The position numbers and the translations under genes were made by a program. The notes under the pieces are model-generated. The model made no database searches. It saw only the letters and a program-made list of their open reading frames with translations, and was not told the DNA's origin. From NCBI RefSeq assembly GCF_030065545.1, contig NZ_JASJNC010000007.1, forward strand, positions 62,001-126,000: 64,000 nt of DNA. The letters run 5' to 3'. Source of the stretch: Marinicella marina. Lineage in GTDB: Bacteria > Pseudomonadota > Gammaproteobacteria > Xanthomonadales > Marinicellaceae. This document shows, one piece after another, positions 45,390-54,702 of the stretch. How positions within the stretch are numbered: the first letter of the stretch is position 1; every line of letters starts with the position of its first letter.

Positions 45390-46388
45390 TTAACTGAAGC
45401 GTTGAACATTTGGAACCTCTGTCAGCTGGTCCTCTGCCCACAACCGCTGCATCATCTGTGCATCGATGTTACCTCCAGAAAGTATTACCAATACTTTTTT
45501 GGGCTGCATTTGCCCTCGCAGCCATTGACACACACCATCCATGGTCATGGCTGAAGTCGGTTCTACGTGCATTTTTAATAGGTGCTGTAGCCATTGTGTC
45601 CAATAAGCCATGGGCGCCTCATCCACCACAAAAAAATCATCCAATTGTTTGATGTGAGCAAATGTTTTTTCACCCACTGATAAGGTCATGGCACCATCGG
45701 CGAAAGTGTTTGGCGCATCGGCCAATCGTTGTATCTCACCTGAGTGAAAAGAGCGGTAAGCATCATCGCCCGCTGCTGGTTCCACCGCAATGACTTGTGC
45801 TTTGGGTTGTAGCGCTCTGGTCGCTACCAAGCTACCCGATATCAAGCCACCACCGCCACAAGGGGCAAAAACGGCATCAATGTCTTGGTTTACTTGCTGC
45901 AAGGCTTCCAACGCAGCCGTGCCTTGTCCTGCTATCACTGCATCATCATTGAATGGAGGAATCCAAAACACACCATCCTCTTGCGCTGCTGTTGCAACGG
46001 CAGCATCAACTTGCTGTCGTTTGTCTAACAACACCACTTCCGCTCCGTATGACCGGGTGGCTTGAGCTTTGACCTTGGATGCAAAACTGGGCATATAAAT
46101 GGTAGCGGGGATATTGAATTGGGCGGCAGACCAAGCCACTGCTTGCGCGTGGTTGCCTGAAGAATTAGCCACCACGCGGTTGATTCCAGCGTGCTTCTCA
46201 CACAAGACTTGTACCGCATTACAGCCACCTCGGGCTTTGAATGCACCAATTTTTTGTAAGCATTCGGCTTTAAAAAATATTTGGTGCCCCAACCAATGAT
46301 TCAGTTGAGCAGATTGTATGACTGGAGTGTCATTGATGTGCGCGTTGATTCTTTGCTGAGCCGTTTGTATGTCGTTAAAATTAATCAT
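45390..46388 (-). CDS. Threonine/serine dehydratase-like PLP enzyme
   Basis: 332 residues, fold type II. The PLP lysine is in KIGAFKARGGCNAV, the phosphate-binding asparagine loop in VANSSGNHAQAVAWSAAQF, and the glycine loop in FAPCGGGGLISGSLVA. No C-terminal ACT regulatory domain is present, so it is of the catabolic threonine dehydratase or serine racemase kind; the two cannot be separated by eye. It overlaps the DUF938 methyltransferase by four bases (ATGA) on the same strand and converges on the kinase gene. Confidence 0.9.
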   Translation of the reverse strand: MINFNDIQTAQQRINAHINDTPVIQSAQLNHWLGHQIFFKAECLQKIGAFKARGGCNAVQVLCEKHAGINRVVANSSGNHAQAVAWSAAQFNIPATIYMPSFASKVKAQATRSYGAEVVLLDKRQQVDAAVATAAQEDGVFWIPPFNDDAVIAGQGTAALEALQQVNQDIDAVFAPCGGGGLISGSLVATRALQPKAQVIAVEPAAGDDAYRSFHSGEIQRLADAPNTFADGAMTLSVGEKTFAHIKQLDDFFVVDEAPMAYWTQWLQHLLKMHVEPTSAMTMDGVCQWLRGQMQPKKVLVILSGGNIDAQMMQRLWAEDQLTEVPNVQRFS

Positions 46389-46990
46389 GACTTTTCAAAT
46401 ACAATCAATTGGTTATTGGCTGGCATGGTAATGTCTGAAACCAACTTGAAATTTTGTTGCTGCATCAGTGACTCAATCACGGCAAAATCACGGATGCCAC
46501 TTTGCGGATCGCGTGCTTTCAACCACTCATTAAAATCAGCATTTGAATCAGCTGTATATTGACCACCGTACTTGAATGGGCCATAAAAAATGACCCGAGC
46601 AGCTTCTTTTAGGTGCGCCCCTAAATCCTTGATCAAAAGTACAACCAAAGCCTCGCTGATGATGTGTAACACGTTGGCACTATAGACCACATCATATTGG
46701 CCATCAGGCCATTGGCTGTGCCCTATGGCGTATTCTACAGGCGGCAAGGCATTGGTCAAATTTGCATCTGAGAGCCACAAATTAATACCGGCATGTTTTT
46801 CAATCAAATCTGCAGTTTGCCATATGATATGTGGCAGTTTAGCAGCGAAATATACCGCATGTTGGCCAGTACCTGTACCAACCTCCAAAATTGACTGACC
46901 AGTTGTGGATAACAACTCTCTTAGCTGCTCCAATATCACTGCTTGGTTGCGTTCACAGGCTGGGGAAAATGGTTTTTCTATGACACTCAT
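46385..46990 (-). CDS. DUF938-family SAM-dependent methyltransferase
   Basis: 201 residues from the ATG at 46990. The SAM-binding motif is SILEVGTGTGQHAVYFAAKLPHIIWQTADL. The family-specific start KPFSPACERNQAVIL and the middle YDVVYSANVLHIISEALVVLLIKDLGAHLKEAARVIFYGPFKYGGQYTADSNADFNEWLKARDPQSGIRDF are diagnostic of DUF938. The substrate is unknown. It is sandwiched between an MFS transporter gene (8 bases) and the PLP dehydratase (four-base overlap). Confidence 0.92.
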   Translation of the reverse strand: MSVIEKPFSPACERNQAVILEQLRELLSTTGQSILEVGTGTGQHAVYFAAKLPHIIWQTADLIEKHAGINLWLSDANLTNALPPVEYAIGHSQWPDGQYDVVYSANVLHIISEALVVLLIKDLGAHLKEAARVIFYGPFKYGGQYTADSNADFNEWLKARDPQSGIRDFAVIESLMQQQNFKLVSDITMPANNQLIVFEKS

Positions 46991-46997
46991 GTTCAAA

Positions 46998-48227
46998 TTA
47001 TAGCTGTTTTTGTTGCATCAATTGAAATTGAGACTCTCGGTTTCGCCACAAGGACAGCACCGATAAAAACACCAACAAGGCCCCCAACAACAAAATCCAT
47101 CTTGAATCAAGGATTGAAATAAAACCACCAACAGTGGCGATGATGACATTGGTGATGCAAAACGTTGAGGTTTGTAAGCCCATCACTTTTCCCTGCCCTA
47201 AATGGCCAAAATAATGCGACAGGTAACTGGGTATCATGCCATTGGTCATGGCGATGGTGCCGCCGATGATGGCGAAGATGACAAAGGTTTGTTGGTAACT
47301 ACCAAATGGCTGAATAAAAAGTAAAACACTCAATACCAGTCCACCAGTCAAAATCGACTTGATTTCACCAAATTTAGCTTGTATCCGGGCCACCAAAGTG
47401 CTGCTGACGATGATCATCACCACCGTCAAACACACCGTTGCCAGCGAGATTATTCTGCCATCTGCTTGATAATAATCGACGAACCACACCGGATAAAAGT
47501 CATAAAAAGCATTCAGGCCCATGCTGTAGAGAAAATAAAACCAAAAAATGGGCCTGATATCAACATGCTTCAGCAGTGTTAACGAGTTGTTTTGACGAAT
47601 GGCTTGCCACAAAGGCATGTCATCGATGTCCTCTGCTCGATCCTTGGCAATCAGCACCAGTACCAATATGGTGGCCAACAGCATGCCCAAACCTGCAATC
47701 AGAAACACTTCAGCAACTCCATAAACCATCAAAAAACCACCAATCACTGGTCCCAACAACCAACCTGTGTAGGTCGCCGCATACACCATCGATAAGGCTT
47801 TGGTACGATCAATGGCGGGGTGTAATTCAGCCGCAATGGCTCGAGCGATGGAAATGTTACCCTCGCACAAACCGGTTAAGAAACGAGCCAAGATAAAATA
47901 CACGAAAGATTCGGCATAGACTGCCCAAGCAGTGAGTCCATAACCAACCACTGAACCACAAAGGGTAATCAGCAGCACTTTCTTTCTGCCAAAGCCATCA
48001 GACAAAGCGTCTATGTAGATGCTACCAATCAGCAGCCCCAGCGGATAAATGGCTAAACTGATGCCCAACAGAACTTTGGGGTGAAAGCCCATGAAATGGG
48101 TCAGTTCGTTGGCTGGGTAATCAATGAAATAAGGCGCCAATACGGGATATGGCAGCGCAATACCAATGGTACCCAATAAGCTGACCAACATCACTGTCCA
48201 CAGAATCAACTTGGGGTGCTTACTCAT
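46998..48227 (-). CDS. MFS transporter (TetA-like drug/metabolite exporter family)
   Basis: 409 residues with 12 membrane helices. Motif A occurs in the loop between helices 2 and 3 as IDALSDGFGRKKVLLITL, and a second loop is seen around the middle. FLTGLCEGNISIARAIAAEL is the helix 4-5 region of the DHA1 family. The substrate cannot be told. It follows the TPR protein gene by four bases and is followed by the methyltransferase gene, forming a leftward four-gene set with the PLP enzyme. Confidence 0.88.
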   Translation of the reverse strand: MSKHPKLILWTVMLVSLLGTIGIALPYPVLAPYFIDYPANELTHFMGFHPKVLLGISLAIYPLGLLIGSIYIDALSDGFGRKKVLLITLCGSVVGYGLTAWAVYAESFVYFILARFLTGLCEGNISIARAIAAELHPAIDRTKALSMVYAATYTGWLLGPVIGGFLMVYGVAEVFLIAGLGMLLATILVLVLIAKDRAEDIDDMPLWQAIRQNNSLTLLKHVDIRPIFWFYFLYSMGLNAFYDFYPVWFVDYYQADGRIISLATVCLTVVMIIVSSTLVARIQAKFGEIKSILTGGLVLSVLLFIQPFGSYQQTFVIFAIIGGTIAMTNGMIPSYLSHYFGHLGQGKVMGLQTSTFCITNVIIATVGGFISILDSRWILLLGALLVFLSVLSLWRNRESQFQLMQQKQL

Positions 48228-48231
48228 GCAA

Positions 48232-50625
48232 TCAGCTGTTTGCAGCTACCAACTCATTCTCAACTTCTTTTAAGTCAACCAAATGTTTAAAGTCAGGGTT
48301 GGCATCAGTCCATATCGCTTCAACTTCTGTAATAAGTTGTTGTGCTTCATCGATCTGATTCAATCCAATGTGAGACCGAGCCGCAAGCAGTTTGGCTTGG
48401 CCCAGCAGTGGGTTTCGCTTCAGCACCACTTCTAAGGTTTCCAGTGCTGCTGCGTATTGACCCATTTGGAATAAAGTGATGGCTTTCTTATGCAGCATAT
48501 CGTCCAATACATGTATCGTGTTCAAAGTCAGAAATGATTGTTTAGATTCAGTAATGGCCTGATCATGCAATTCAATTGCCTGATCATATTCACCGTTTTG
48601 TCTGGCTAGAATAGCCTTGGATAGTTTGATGAATTGATTGTAGACATTGAGATTGATTACTTGAGTGAAGGCCTCAAACTCAGCCAAAGCAGCAGCAGCT
48701 TTTTCTGAATCACCTCTCAATTCGTGCACCGTCACTTCAACCATCCCCATCATGCTGTCATAAGGGGGTTTAAGTTCAGATTTAACCGCTTCAATCTTGG
48801 CCCAAGTGCCCTCGTAATCTTGTAGATATGCCAAGTAAGTGGCTTCTTTAGCACCGTACATCAATTGAATTTGTAACGGCGGCATATATGACTCACTGAG
48901 TTTTTTGGCTTCTGCGACAACCGCCATGGCTTGTTGGACACGTCCTGTTGAGTACAACAACACTTCTTTCTCTGCCAAGACTTGAACTTTAGCAGAATCA
49001 GTCGCTGATTTTTCAACCAAACTATCCATGGCTTGCAAGCCGCCATCCACATCGCCTTGATACGCCATCAGTTTAGCCAAACCCAAGTCAGCACTGATTT
49101 TATTGAAACTCAACAAACTGGCCTCCTCATAGCTCTGCTTAGCCTTTTCAAGATCACCAAATTGCATATATGTGGCAGCCATTTCTAACCACGGCGACTC
49201 CTTATCTGGGTTGGTTTGTTGATACAAATCCAACGCTTTAAGCGCCATTTCCTGATTGTCTTTCAGTCGATAAATTCGAGCCTGATTAACCAAGGCTGTG
49301 GCATTGGATTTTTGAATTTCACTGAGTTTGGTATAAACCGCCAAGGCATCGTCCAAGCGATTCCCCACAACGATGTAGTTAGAGCCTAACGATTGCAGCG
49401 CATCTGCACTTTCCGGCTCTAGTTTGACCCAGTTTTCTAATACCCTGATGGCTTTATCCAAGTCACCGTCAATGGCGTAATAGTTGGCTTTTACTTTCAA
49501 TGCAGTTCTGGGGGTGAGTTTATACTCTAATTTCAGTGCCTCATTGCCGGCTTGTTTGGCAGCTTCCACATCACCCATGGCCCGGTAAAAGTCCATCATC
49601 AACACATAAGCCTCAGCCAACTGTCCATCATCTGCCAAAGCCGCTTGTAAATGTGCTATGCCTTGTGGAAAATCATTATCTATGGTGATTGAGTTTAAAG
49701 AACCAATCACAGACTCAATGGCTGATAAATTACCAGAAATGTACTCTGATAATGGCATTGAAGGTATGATATTTGTAGGTATGTTCGCCTGTTCAAGTAT
49801 CACGGCAGCCAGTTGTTCAGCCACATCGTCCAACGCAAACAACAAGTCATCATAACTGGCTGTTGTGGTGGTCACTAATGCGCCGGTTAAAACGTCATAC
49901 AAAGAAACCTCAAAGGTCAATTTTCCATCGTTTTTGGTGATTTGACCATTAATCATCCACTGCGCGTCTTTGTCCTCTGAAATATCCAGATTCAGCGCCA
50001 ATGGTGCGCCAACGGCCCGCTCAAAACCTTTGCTGGTAATGGCTTGCATCATTGAACTTGAATCATAGGGTGTTTGGATTGAAATGATCGGGTTGCGCAT
50101 CAGATCTTTGGCCACCATCCACATTGAGCCATAGCTGAGCCAATCCAAAGATTCATCGCCAGTCTTATTTTCCCAGAAAAAACCAGCTACCTTTTGACTC
50201 ATGCCAGATTTAGCCACCTCGTACTCAACCACCTCACCAGTTTGTACATCAGTTAAGGCCATGATTTCTGTGGCAGCTTCATTGGCTAACTTAAGCTCAG
50301 GCTGGGTAGTTAATTCAGTGGGTTTAATGAATGTGGTTACAGCAAAATAGGCCAAGATCAAATTGATGGGTATGAACATGATCTGTTTCTGGGTCCATTT
50401 ATCTCTGCCTGGCCGGCCATGACCCCAAGCTAATAACGCCACCAATGGCACAAATGCAATCATGATAACGAAAACATAGGAAGAAAACTGAACAGGCACA
50501 TCAAAACGTTCACTCATCCAATCAGCGATTTCTACAGCCAACCAGACCGAAGCCACATAGACGCCCAATATTTGTGGCAACCTCCGTTCAATAATTTCTG
50601 TCAATATACTTTTCTTCTGATTCAT
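48232..50625 (-). CDS. Membrane-anchored TolB-like/TPR protein
   Basis: 797 residues. Two or three N-terminal membrane helices (about 15-115: LGVYVASVWLAVEIADWM, SSYVFVIMIAFVPLVALLAWG, IMFIPINLILAYFAVTTF). Then comes a TolB-N/FlgO-like domain (about 165-270, ISIQTPYDSSSM, WMINGQITKNDGKLTFEVSLYDVLTGALV). The last 500 residues are about 13 TPR repeats (PDKESPWLEMAATYMQFGDLEKAKQSYEEA and similar). The layout is that of CadC-type TolB/TPR regulators, but the usual cytoplasmic DNA-binding or cyclase domain is absent. It could be an envelope scaffold. It is divergent from slyX and probably first in the leftward operon with the MFS gene. Confidence 0.85.
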   Translation of the reverse strand: MNQKKSILTEIIERRLPQILGVYVASVWLAVEIADWMSERFDVPVQFSSYVFVIMIAFVPLVALLAWGHGRPGRDKWTQKQIMFIPINLILAYFAVTTFIKPTELTTQPELKLANEAATEIMALTDVQTGEVVEYEVAKSGMSQKVAGFFWENKTGDESLDWLSYGSMWMVAKDLMRNPIISIQTPYDSSSMMQAITSKGFERAVGAPLALNLDISEDKDAQWMINGQITKNDGKLTFEVSLYDVLTGALVTTTTASYDDLLFALDDVAEQLAAVILEQANIPTNIIPSMPLSEYISGNLSAIESVIGSLNSITIDNDFPQGIAHLQAALADDGQLAEAYVLMMDFYRAMGDVEAAKQAGNEALKLEYKLTPRTALKVKANYYAIDGDLDKAIRVLENWVKLEPESADALQSLGSNYIVVGNRLDDALAVYTKLSEIQKSNATALVNQARIYRLKDNQEMALKALDLYQQTNPDKESPWLEMAATYMQFGDLEKAKQSYEEASLLSFNKISADLGLAKLMAYQGDVDGGLQAMDSLVEKSATDSAKVQVLAEKEVLLYSTGRVQQAMAVVAEAKKLSESYMPPLQIQLMYGAKEATYLAYLQDYEGTWAKIEAVKSELKPPYDSMMGMVEVTVHELRGDSEKAAAALAEFEAFTQVINLNVYNQFIKLSKAILARQNGEYDQAIELHDQAITESKQSFLTLNTIHVLDDMLHKKAITLFQMGQYAAALETLEVVLKRNPLLGQAKLLAARSHIGLNQIDEAQQLITEVEAIWTDANPDFKHLVDLKEVENELVAANS

Positions 50626-50689
50626 GAGTAATCATTTGTTTGCTTTGTGGTAAATTATACTATGACCTTAACCTATATAGTGTACTGAA

Positions 50690-50896
50690 ATGTCTGATAA
50701 AAAATTCATTGATTTAGAGACTCGCATCGCCTTTTTAGAGGATGCGGTGGATGATTTAAATAAACTGGCCTACCAACAATCAAAAGAAATTCTACAATAC
50801 CAAGAAACTTTAAAAACCATGTCTCAGCATGTCAAACAAGTACAAAGCGACATAGAGGAATTCAAACCTCAAAACGAGGTCCCGCCTCACTATTGA
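50690..50896 (+). CDS. slyX: SlyX-family protein
   Basis: 68 residues: FIDLETRIAFLEDAVDDLNKLAYQQSKEILQYQETLKTM, a heptad coiled coil, and the family's C-terminal PPHY. Function unknown in all bacteria. It is divergent from the TPR gene with a 64-base gap; TATAGT (50676-50681) as a -10 box would give an almost leaderless transcript. It ends in a bidirectional terminator shared with rpsI. Confidence 0.92.
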   Translation: MSDKKFIDLETRIAFLEDAVDDLNKLAYQQSKEILQYQETLKTMSQHVKQVQSDIEEFKPQNEVPPHY

Positions 50897-50920
50897 GCGG
50901 CCACTTAAATCACAGATAAA

Positions 50921-50947
50921 AAAAAGCCGGTATAAAACCGGCTTTTT
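50921..50947. terminator. Bidirectional terminator between slyX and rpsI
   Basis: AAAAAGCCGGT-ATAAA-ACCGGCTTTTTTT. A seven-pair GC-rich stem is extended by A-T pairs, with T tracts on both strands. It serves slyX on the plus strand and rplM-rpsI on the minus strand. Confidence 0.93.
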
Positions 50948-50969
50948 TTGTTGTTGCTTGAAAAGTTTT

Positions 50970-51362
50970 TTAACGTTTCGAGAACTGTACAGAACGACGT
51001 GCTTTGCGTAAGCCGACTTTCTTTCTTTCCACTTTTCTGGCATCACGGGTCAAGAAAGAATATTCTTTCAAAGCTGGACGCAGTGTGTCATCTGATTCTA
51101 ACAATGCACGAGACAAGCCTAAACGAATCGCACCAGCTTGGCCTGTTGTGCCACCGCCAACAACAGTTGCATTGATGTCGAATTGATCAACCAAACCCAA
51201 TTTCTCTAAAGGTTGAGTTGCAATCATTACACCAGTTTCTCTACTGAAGTACTCATTGATGTCTTTGTCATTGACTATGATTTTACCGGAACCAGGTGTT
51301 AAGAATACACGTGCAGATGATGATTTACGTCTGCCAGTTCCATAATATTGTTGAGTTGCCAT
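50970..51362 (-). CDS. rpsI: 30S ribosomal protein S9
   Basis: 130 residues, the exact family length. [20 protein letters not shown] at the start, [20 protein letters not shown] in the middle and the ending [27 protein letters not shown], whose C-terminal SKR touches the P-site tRNA. It is co-transcribed with rplM, seven bases apart. Confidence 0.98.
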   Translation of the reverse strand: MATQQYYGTGRRKSSSARVFLTPGSGKIIVNDKDINEYFSRETGVMIATQPLEKLGLVDQFDINATVVGGGTTGQAGAIRLGLSRALLESDDTLRPALKEYSFLTRDARKVERKKVGLRKARRSVQFSKR

Positions 51363-51369
51363 AATATTC

Positions 51370-51798
51370 TTATACCTCTAATACTTTTGGTTCTTGTGCT
51401 GCATGTGGGTGCTCAGCACCGGCATACACTTTTAATTTGCGGAACATTTGACGACCCAATGAGTTCTTAGGCAACATGCCTTTGACCGCTTTCTCAATCA
51501 CACGCTCAGGATGCTTATCTAACATGTCTTTCAATGTAATTGTCTTCAAGTTACCCACATAACCTGTGTGGTGTTGGTAAACTTTATCGTTCAATTTATT
51601 ACCTGTTACCGCTACTTTCTCAGCGTTAACAACGACAATGTAATCACCTGTGTCTACGTGTGGAGTGAATTCTGGTTTGTGCTTACCACGAAGTCTTAAA
51701 GCAATTTCCGTAGACATACGACCCAAGGTTTTACCTTCGGCATCAATCAAAAACCACTCACGATTGATTTCTTCTGCTTTTGCACTGAATGTTTTCAT
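51370..51798 (-). CDS. rplM: 50S ribosomal protein L13
   Basis: 142 residues. [61 protein letters not shown] and [34 protein letters not shown] are typical. It is the first gene of the rplM-rpsI operon. The leader of about 100 bases carries a hairpin that could be an autoregulatory site (see separate entry). Confidence 0.98.
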   Translation of the reverse strand: MKTFSAKAEEINREWFLIDAEGKTLGRMSTEIALRLRGKHKPEFTPHVDTGDYIVVVNAEKVAVTGNKLNDKVYQHHTGYVGNLKTITLKDMLDKHPERVIEKAVKGMLPKNSLGRQMFRKLKVYAGAEHPHAAQEPKVLEV

Positions 51799-51844
51799 AA
51801 TAATTCTTCTACTTTAATTTGGCTGCTGTTTAATTTAGGCCATG

Positions 51845-51881
51845 GGTCTGGAATTGTGCCATTTAAATGTGCCTACAGACC
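51845..51881 (-). promoter_or_regulatory. Hairpin in the rplM leader, possible L13 autoregulation site
   Basis: On the minus strand GGTCTG (51881-51876) pairs with CAGACC (51850-51845), with a smaller paired core (GGCAC region) inside. It lies 47 bases before the rplM ATG and far from the ribosome site. From memory, E. coli L13 represses its own operon; whether this hairpin is the target is inference. Confidence 0.4.
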
Positions 51882-51903
51882 ACGCCTTTTACAAAGAGCG
51901 GGA

Positions 51904-51932
51904 ATGGTACTTAATTACGTCTTTGGATGCAA
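51904..51932 (-). promoter_or_regulatory. Promoter of rplM-rpsI
   Basis: On the minus strand TTGCAT (51932-51927), 17-base spacer, TACCAT (51909-51904). Transcription would start near 51897 and give a leader of about 100 bases. Confidence 0.55.
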
Positions 51933-51944
51933 GTATTTTGTTTA

Positions 51945-52490
51945 TTAATTTATGCTTTTCGAGTGTGTTTGCATGGCATTCAATTCGATATACAGCATCA
52001 TAACACCAGTGCGTATGTATTCAGTGATTTCCATGAAGTCTAACTCTTCTCCAGTCACCTCTTCACTGTCGTTCTCAATCCGCGCAATTTGTGCCATGTC
52101 TTGCAAGAACTCACTACCCTCTTGAGACAGGTTTATTTCAGTCATGCCGGCCGTGCCTAAACCGGCTAAAAAAGTGGCCACCCACTCGGCCAAAACAGCA
52201 ACCCTGTCAGCCAGAGTGCTTTCTTCTTGAGGTAGTAATAAATCATAACCATAATCATCTTTGGCTAATTTTTCTTTGGCATAGTCAAAGACAGCTGACA
52301 TAACCATTTTAAAGTTTGTATCCTGAGGGTTTTCTACGCAGTACTCATTCACCATTTGTTGTAGCCAAAACTCAAAGTCAGTGTTGTGATTGACACACAG
52401 TGCAGCGCTGGCCTGAGCATGTAATTCTGACGGTGAGGCCAAAACGCCAATGGATTTAAGGTGTTCGGCAAAAGGTTGGTATGGAATCAT
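51945..52490 (-). CDS. ygfB: YgfB/UPF0149 family protein
   Basis: 181 residues, mostly helical. Motifs of the YecA/YgfB family: PSELHAQASAALCVN near the start, LLLPQEESTLADRVAVLAEWVATFLAGLGTAG, and EELDFMEITEYIRTGVMMLYIELN at the end. Function unknown; the E. coli gene lies beside pepP and zapA. Here it is divergent from TIGR02449-zapA with a 176-base gap and follows no pepP. Confidence 0.92.
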   Translation of the reverse strand: MIPYQPFAEHLKSIGVLASPSELHAQASAALCVNHNTDFEFWLQQMVNEYCVENPQDTNFKMVMSAVFDYAKEKLAKDDYGYDLLLPQEESTLADRVAVLAEWVATFLAGLGTAGMTEINLSQEGSEFLQDMAQIARIENDSEEVTGEELDFMEITEYIRTGVMMLYIELNAMQTHSKSIN

Positions 52491-52666
52491 TTCTTACTTG
52501 ATGTTCAAATTGTGACGTATTTTATGATATTTTTCATAAACTTGTGTTAATTTTCTGAGATGTTTGTTGACCTTTTGAGGTGAACAAACTATATTTATTC
52601 GGGTATTTTATCCCTTTGTGCATGGGTGAAGTACAATCCAAACAACCAATCAAGGCCTAGAAAGCA

Positions 52667-52870
52667 ATGGATGAAATAAGACGTTTAGAAAGAACCACAG
52701 AACAAATGATAGATTTGCTCACTAAAATCAAGGCAGAAAATCATGCCCTGAAGAACAAACTAGAAGAGCTGACCAATGAAAAGTCTTTGTTGATGCAAAA
52801 AAATGATCAAGCAAAAACCCGTCTTGAGTCCATGATTTCACGCTTGAAAACCCTGGAGCAAACAGCATGA
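52667..52870 (+). CDS. TIGR02449-family coiled-coil protein
   Basis: 67 residues, a single heptad coiled coil (MDEIRRLERTTEQMIDLLTKIKAENHALKNKL...). It overlaps zapA by four bases (ATGA). The family is always found beside zapA and may work with it in cell division, like ZapB; that role is inferred. Confidence 0.85.
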   Translation: MDEIRRLERTTEQMIDLLTKIKAENHALKNKLEELTNEKSLLMQKNDQAKTRLESMISRLKTLEQTA

Positions 52871-53160
52871 GTCAGTCCAAAGTATCTGTGCGTATTTTAG
52901 GCCGTGAATATCAGTTTGCATGTGCCGAGGATGAACGTTCATCCTTGCTGTCTGCCGCTGATCATTTAGATACCACCATGCAAGAGATCAAAAGCAATAA
53001 CAGCACCATGTCGCCGGATAAAATCACTTTAATGGCTGCCATGAACATTGCCCACGAGTTGATTAAGTCACAATCCAAAAACCAACATTTTGATGTGGAA
53101 GTTTTATCCACTGTTAAAAAACTCAACGATAAACTTGAACAAGCCATAGCCAACGACTAA
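52867..53160 (+). CDS. zapA: Cell division protein ZapA
   Basis: 97 residues: VSVRILGREYQFACAEDERSSLLSAADHLDTTM, then MSPDKITLMAAMNIAHELIK, the ZapA globular head and coiled-coil tail. It stabilises FtsZ bundles at the division ring. It precedes the 6S RNA gene as in most gammaproteobacteria. Confidence 0.95.
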   Translation: MSQSKVSVRILGREYQFACAEDERSSLLSAADHLDTTMQEIKSNNSTMSPDKITLMAAMNIAHELIKSQSKNQHFDVEVLSTVKKLNDKLEQAIAND

Positions 53161-53172
53161 AATTGAGTTAAT

Positions 53173-53361
53173 GGTGTTGACTGCCGTGTTCGAGGTATGC
53201 AAGCATATGCCTTGGCCCTAATTAATCTTAACAGGGAATTTTATCAGCTGTCAGTGCGCATGCTCACCTTGCAGTGAGAAGCCTTAGCCAGTTGTTGGAT
53301 TTCCGCCTTGTACCTTTGGTACCAAGGACGCCAGTATACAACGGCACATGTGGTCAACATC
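53173..53361 (+). ncRNA. ssrS: 6S RNA
   Basis: The sequence sits between zapA and ygfA, its conserved place. The closing stem is visible: TGTTGAC (53175-53181) pairs with GTCAACA (53353-53359) and TGCCG (53182-53186) with CGGCA (53342-53346). Conserved 6S internal motifs are present: GCATGCTCACC..GTGAGAAGCCTTA and the CCTTG..CCAAGG hairpin arm near 53307-53327. The length, about 185-189 bases, matches the E. coli RNA (183). It binds the sigma70 RNA polymerase and lowers its activity in stationary phase. Exact ends are not mapped. Confidence 0.9.
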
Positions 53362-53405
53362 TCCATTCTCTATCATCCCTTTTAAGTCGATGCCAAATCC
53401 ATTCA

Positions 53406-53948
53406 ATGAATAAATCCACCATAAGGGCTGAACTGCTTAGACAACGAAGACAAATGGATGATGCACTGATTCAAACACACAGTGCGAAAATAATTGCTAA
53501 TATTTGTGCATCAACGGTTTTCAGAGAAGCATCTCAAATCGCTTTGTATCTGCCAATCAATGGTGAGGTTGATCTGTCTGCATTATTGACTGACTCAAAT
53601 AAAAACTTCTATTTACCCTCTATTGAAATGCAAACCATGCAGTTTCACCACCACCACAGTCAATTAACCCTAAAACAGCATCGCTTTGGTTGTCTGCAAC
53701 CCGAATTCAAAGCCGACCATGTCGCACCTGATTTAGAATTGTGTTTGTTGCCACTGGTGGGCTTTGACCAGCAAGGCAATCGCTTGGGTATGGGTGGTGG
53801 ATACTATGACCGTTATTTCGCTGATAATGAGACCACCATTTTGGCCGGAATCGCCTATCAGTATCAGCAAGTTGAACAATTGCCGACCGATAGCTGGGAT
53901 GTTAAACTGCAGCACATCTTCACCGAACAAGGACATTTGAAAATATGA
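53406..53948 (+). CDS. ygfA: 5-formyltetrahydrofolate cyclo-ligase
   Basis: 180 residues from the ATG at 53406; the upstream part of the open frame is the 6S RNA. Markers are [83 protein letters not shown], with the glycine-rich phosphate loop. It converts 5-formyl-THF to 5,10-methenyl-THF with ATP. It overlaps rpiA by four bases (ATGA). Confidence 0.95.
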   Translation: MNKSTIRAELLRQRRQMDDALIQTHSAKIIANICASTVFREASQIALYLPINGEVDLSALLTDSNKNFYLPSIEMQTMQFHHHHSQLTLKQHRFGCLQPEFKADHVAPDLELCLLPLVGFDQQGNRLGMGGGYYDRYFADNETTILAGIAYQYQQVEQLPTDSWDVKLQHIFTEQGHLKI

Positions 53949-54610
53949 GTACTGACCAGCTAAAAATACAAGCAGCGACCGCTGCACTGGAATACATCAA
54001 AAAATTCGACTATAAAATTGATTTGGGGGTTGGTACCGGCTCAACAGTGAATGAATTGATAGCACTTTTACCCAGTGTCAGACACCACATCGATGCGGTT
54101 GTTTCAAGTTCAGAAGAATCGACCAAACGCCTCGAAGCTTTGGAATTCAATGTCAAAGAATTAAATCAAACTGGCGATTTAACATTATATATAGATGGTG
54201 CTGATGAGTGCGATGGCCACAACCGCCTGATCAAAGGTGGCGGTGGTGCCTTAACCCGTGAAAAAATCATAGCGGCATCCAGTCGTCAATTCATCTGCAT
54301 TGTAGATCAAACTAAAATGGTCGATGTGTTGGGTAAATTTCCTTTGCCTGTAGAGGTCATACCCATGGCCCGCAGTTATGTTGCCAGACAAATGGTCAAA
54401 CTGGGTGGGCAGCCGATTTACCGTGATGGCTTTGTCACTGACAACGACAACCAAATCATCGATGTTCATAACCTTAAAATCCTCGACCCAGTGAAACTGG
54501 AAAGTAAAATCAACCAAATACCTGGCGTCATCACCAATGGATTGTTTGCGTTGCGTAAAGCCGATTTAACACTGGTTGCTCAGAAAAGCGGTGAAATCAT
54601 CAAACAATAA
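53945..54610 (+). CDS. rpiA: Ribose-5-phosphate isomerase A
   Basis: 221 residues. [17 protein letters not shown] (substrate loop), [43 protein letters not shown], the catalytic region, and VVDVHNLKI-like [19 protein letters not shown] near the end. It interconverts ribose 5-phosphate and ribulose 5-phosphate in the pentose phosphate pathway. It is coupled to ygfA and is followed by a terminator. Confidence 0.97.
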   Translation: MSTDQLKIQAATAALEYIKKFDYKIDLGVGTGSTVNELIALLPSVRHHIDAVVSSSEESTKRLEALEFNVKELNQTGDLTLYIDGADECDGHNRLIKGGGGALTREKIIAASSRQFICIVDQTKMVDVLGKFPLPVEVIPMARSYVARQMVKLGGQPIYRDGFVTDNDNQIIDVHNLKILDPVKLESKINQIPGVITNGLFALRKADLTLVAQKSGEIIKQ

Positions 54611-54660
54611 CCCACATAATTCAATGCTTCCATTAGGCTGATTAACGATGACAACAACGA

Positions 54661-54687
54661 AACGGGCTGAATCAACAGCCCGCTTTT
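54661..54687 (+). terminator. Terminator after rpiA
   Basis: CGGGCTG-AATCAA-CAGCCCG followed by CTTTTA. The seven-pair stem is good; the T tract is short. It lies about 50 bases past the rpiA stop. Confidence 0.75.
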
Positions 54688-54702
54688 ACATCAAGCCAAA
54701 TT

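Noticed and set aside
53274-53405. Longer N-terminus of 5-formyl-THF cyclo-ligase
   Set aside because: This region is the 6S RNA; the family N-terminus begins at the ATG at 53406.
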